Part shown: positions 63,517-64,000 of the stretch, piece by piece
How the letters are laid out: every line of letters begins with the position of its first letter
Numbering within the stretch: the first letter of the stretch is position 1
Position numbers and translations under genes: made by a program
DNA from: Betaproteobacteria bacterium
GTDB lineage: Bacteria > Pseudomonadota > Gammaproteobacteria > Burkholderiales > Burkholderiaceae_C
Direction of reading: 5' to 3'
Length of the DNA: 64,000 bases
Assembly: GCA_016704535.1 (NCBI GenBank)
Contig: JADIZZ010000004.1
Location: 248,001 to 312,000, forward strand
Notes under the pieces: generated by a model
Told to the model about the DNA's origin: nothing
The model's database searches: none
Seen by the model: only the letters and a program-made list of their open reading frames with translations

Positions 63517-64000
63517 TCAGGCCGTCAGCAGCGCGTTCACGCGCCTGACGTAGGCGGCCGGGTCGTCCAGCTGCCCGCCCTCGGCCAGCAAAGCCTGGTC
63601 GAAGAGGATGTGCGCGAGGTCATCGAACCGTTCGCTGCCTTCGGCCGAGTCCAGGCGCTTCACCAACGCATGCTCGGCGTTGATCTCCAGAGTGGGCTGG
63701 CTCCGGGGGGCGCTCTGGCCGGCCTGCTTCAGCATGCGGGCCAGATGGCCGCTCATGTCGCCCTCGTCCACCACGATGCAGGCCGGTGAATCGACCAGGC
63801 GCGTCGTCACGCGCACGTCCTTGGCGCGGTCCTTCAGCGTCGCCTTCAGGCGCTCGATCAGCGGCTTCAGCGCCTCGGCCGTGGCCTCGGCCGCCTTCTT
63901 CTCGTCGTCGTCCTGCAGCTTGCCGAGGTCGACACCGCCCTTGGCCACGCTCTGCAGTGGCTTGCCGTCGAATTCGTACAGGTGGCTGAGCATCCACTCG
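63517..64000 (-). CDS. htpG: Chaperone HtpG, C-terminal part (cut by window edge)
   Basis: The last ~160 residues of an Hsp90-type chaperone, running off the window at 64000. Recognisable segments are HLYEFDGKPLQSVAKGGVDLGKL, VTTRLVDSPACIVVDEGDMSGHLARMLKQAGQ, and PTLEINAEHALVKRLD, followed by the C-terminal dimerisation domain with IADLL-like IHLFDQALLAEGGQLDDP (here HILFDQALLAEGG). The full start is outside. Converges with the SrkA-like gene. Confidence 0.95.
   Translation of the reverse strand, partial: EWMLSHLYEFDGKPLQSVAKGGVDLGKLQDDDEKKAAEATAEALKPLIERLKATLKDRAKDVRVTTRLVDSPACIVVDEGDMSGHLARMLKQAGQSAPRSQPTLEINAEHALVKRLDSAEGSERFDDLAHILFDQALLAEGGQLDDPAAYVRRVNALLTA

Overview
The window is about 64 kb of very GC-rich DNA (roughly two-thirds G+C by eye), densely packed with genes that often overlap by 1-8 nt. 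Gene order and protein types point to a betaproteobacterium of the order Burkholderiales, probably near the Rubrivivax/Leptothrix/Ideonella group. Examples are rplM-rpsI-erpA beside anmK, an M23 peptidase and tyrS, and a Burkholderiales-style acyl-CoA-ligase/Liv-type ABC cluster. This is inference from family knowledge, because no rRNA or other phylogenetic marker search could be run. I saw no rRNA, tRNA, CRISPR array, phage or transposase gene.

Layout. 0-2.8 kb: small housekeeping-type genes (UPF0145, an SDR oxidoreductase, a carboxymuconolactone-decarboxylase-like protein, an S4-type RNA-binding protein, a YecA/UPF0149 protein). 2.9-5.8 kb: four genes that look like one transmembrane electron conduit: a small membrane protein, a membrane-anchored FAD/NAD(P)H-2Fe-2S reductase, a di-heme b membrane protein and a periplasmic octaheme cytochrome c. 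The start of the cytochrome gene is tandemly triplicated. 5.8-10.8 kb: a PmrAB-like two-component system with dgkA, divergent from a lipid A phosphoethanolamine transferase (eptA type) and a PAP2 phosphatase, with a PmrA-box-like promoter between. 10.9-16.6 kb: cupin, glycerate 2-kinase, cytochrome c', then tal-pgi-HAD phosphatase. 16.9-22.4 kb: a bacteriophytochrome kinase and three downstream signalling proteins in one compact operon with no output domain.

22.5-27.5 kb (minus strand): a ZrgA-like (DUF2796) locus with a MacB/LolD-type ABC transporter, DUF3299 protein and AI-2E-family permease. It is interrupted by a cluster of three related, inverted non-coding repeats. 27.7-28.6 kb: a cytosolic 5'-nucleotidase. 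28.6-41.9 kb (minus strand): a complete 14-gene nuoA-N complex I operon whose NuoB, NuoG and NuoI do not look like the usual betaproteobacterial subunits. 42-52.5 kb: a cyclic-nucleotide-binding-domain protein, a Crp/Fnr regulator, and an operon with an acyl-CoA synthetase, a full Liv-type ABC importer and a PaaK-like ligase lacking the normal ATP P-loop. This operon is probably for uptake and CoA activation of an organic acid. 52.6-53.6 kb: a lone TctC-type binding protein. 53.7-64 kb: dtd, a CDF metal exporter, tyrS, an M23 peptidase, anmK, erpA, rpsI, rplM, a GNAT protein, DUF2726, an SrkA-like kinase and the 3' part of htpG.

The most interesting parts are the electron conduit with its triplicated start region, the phytochrome operon with altered chromophore-pocket and receiver residues, the repeat cluster splitting the zinc-type ABC operon, and the atypical complex I.
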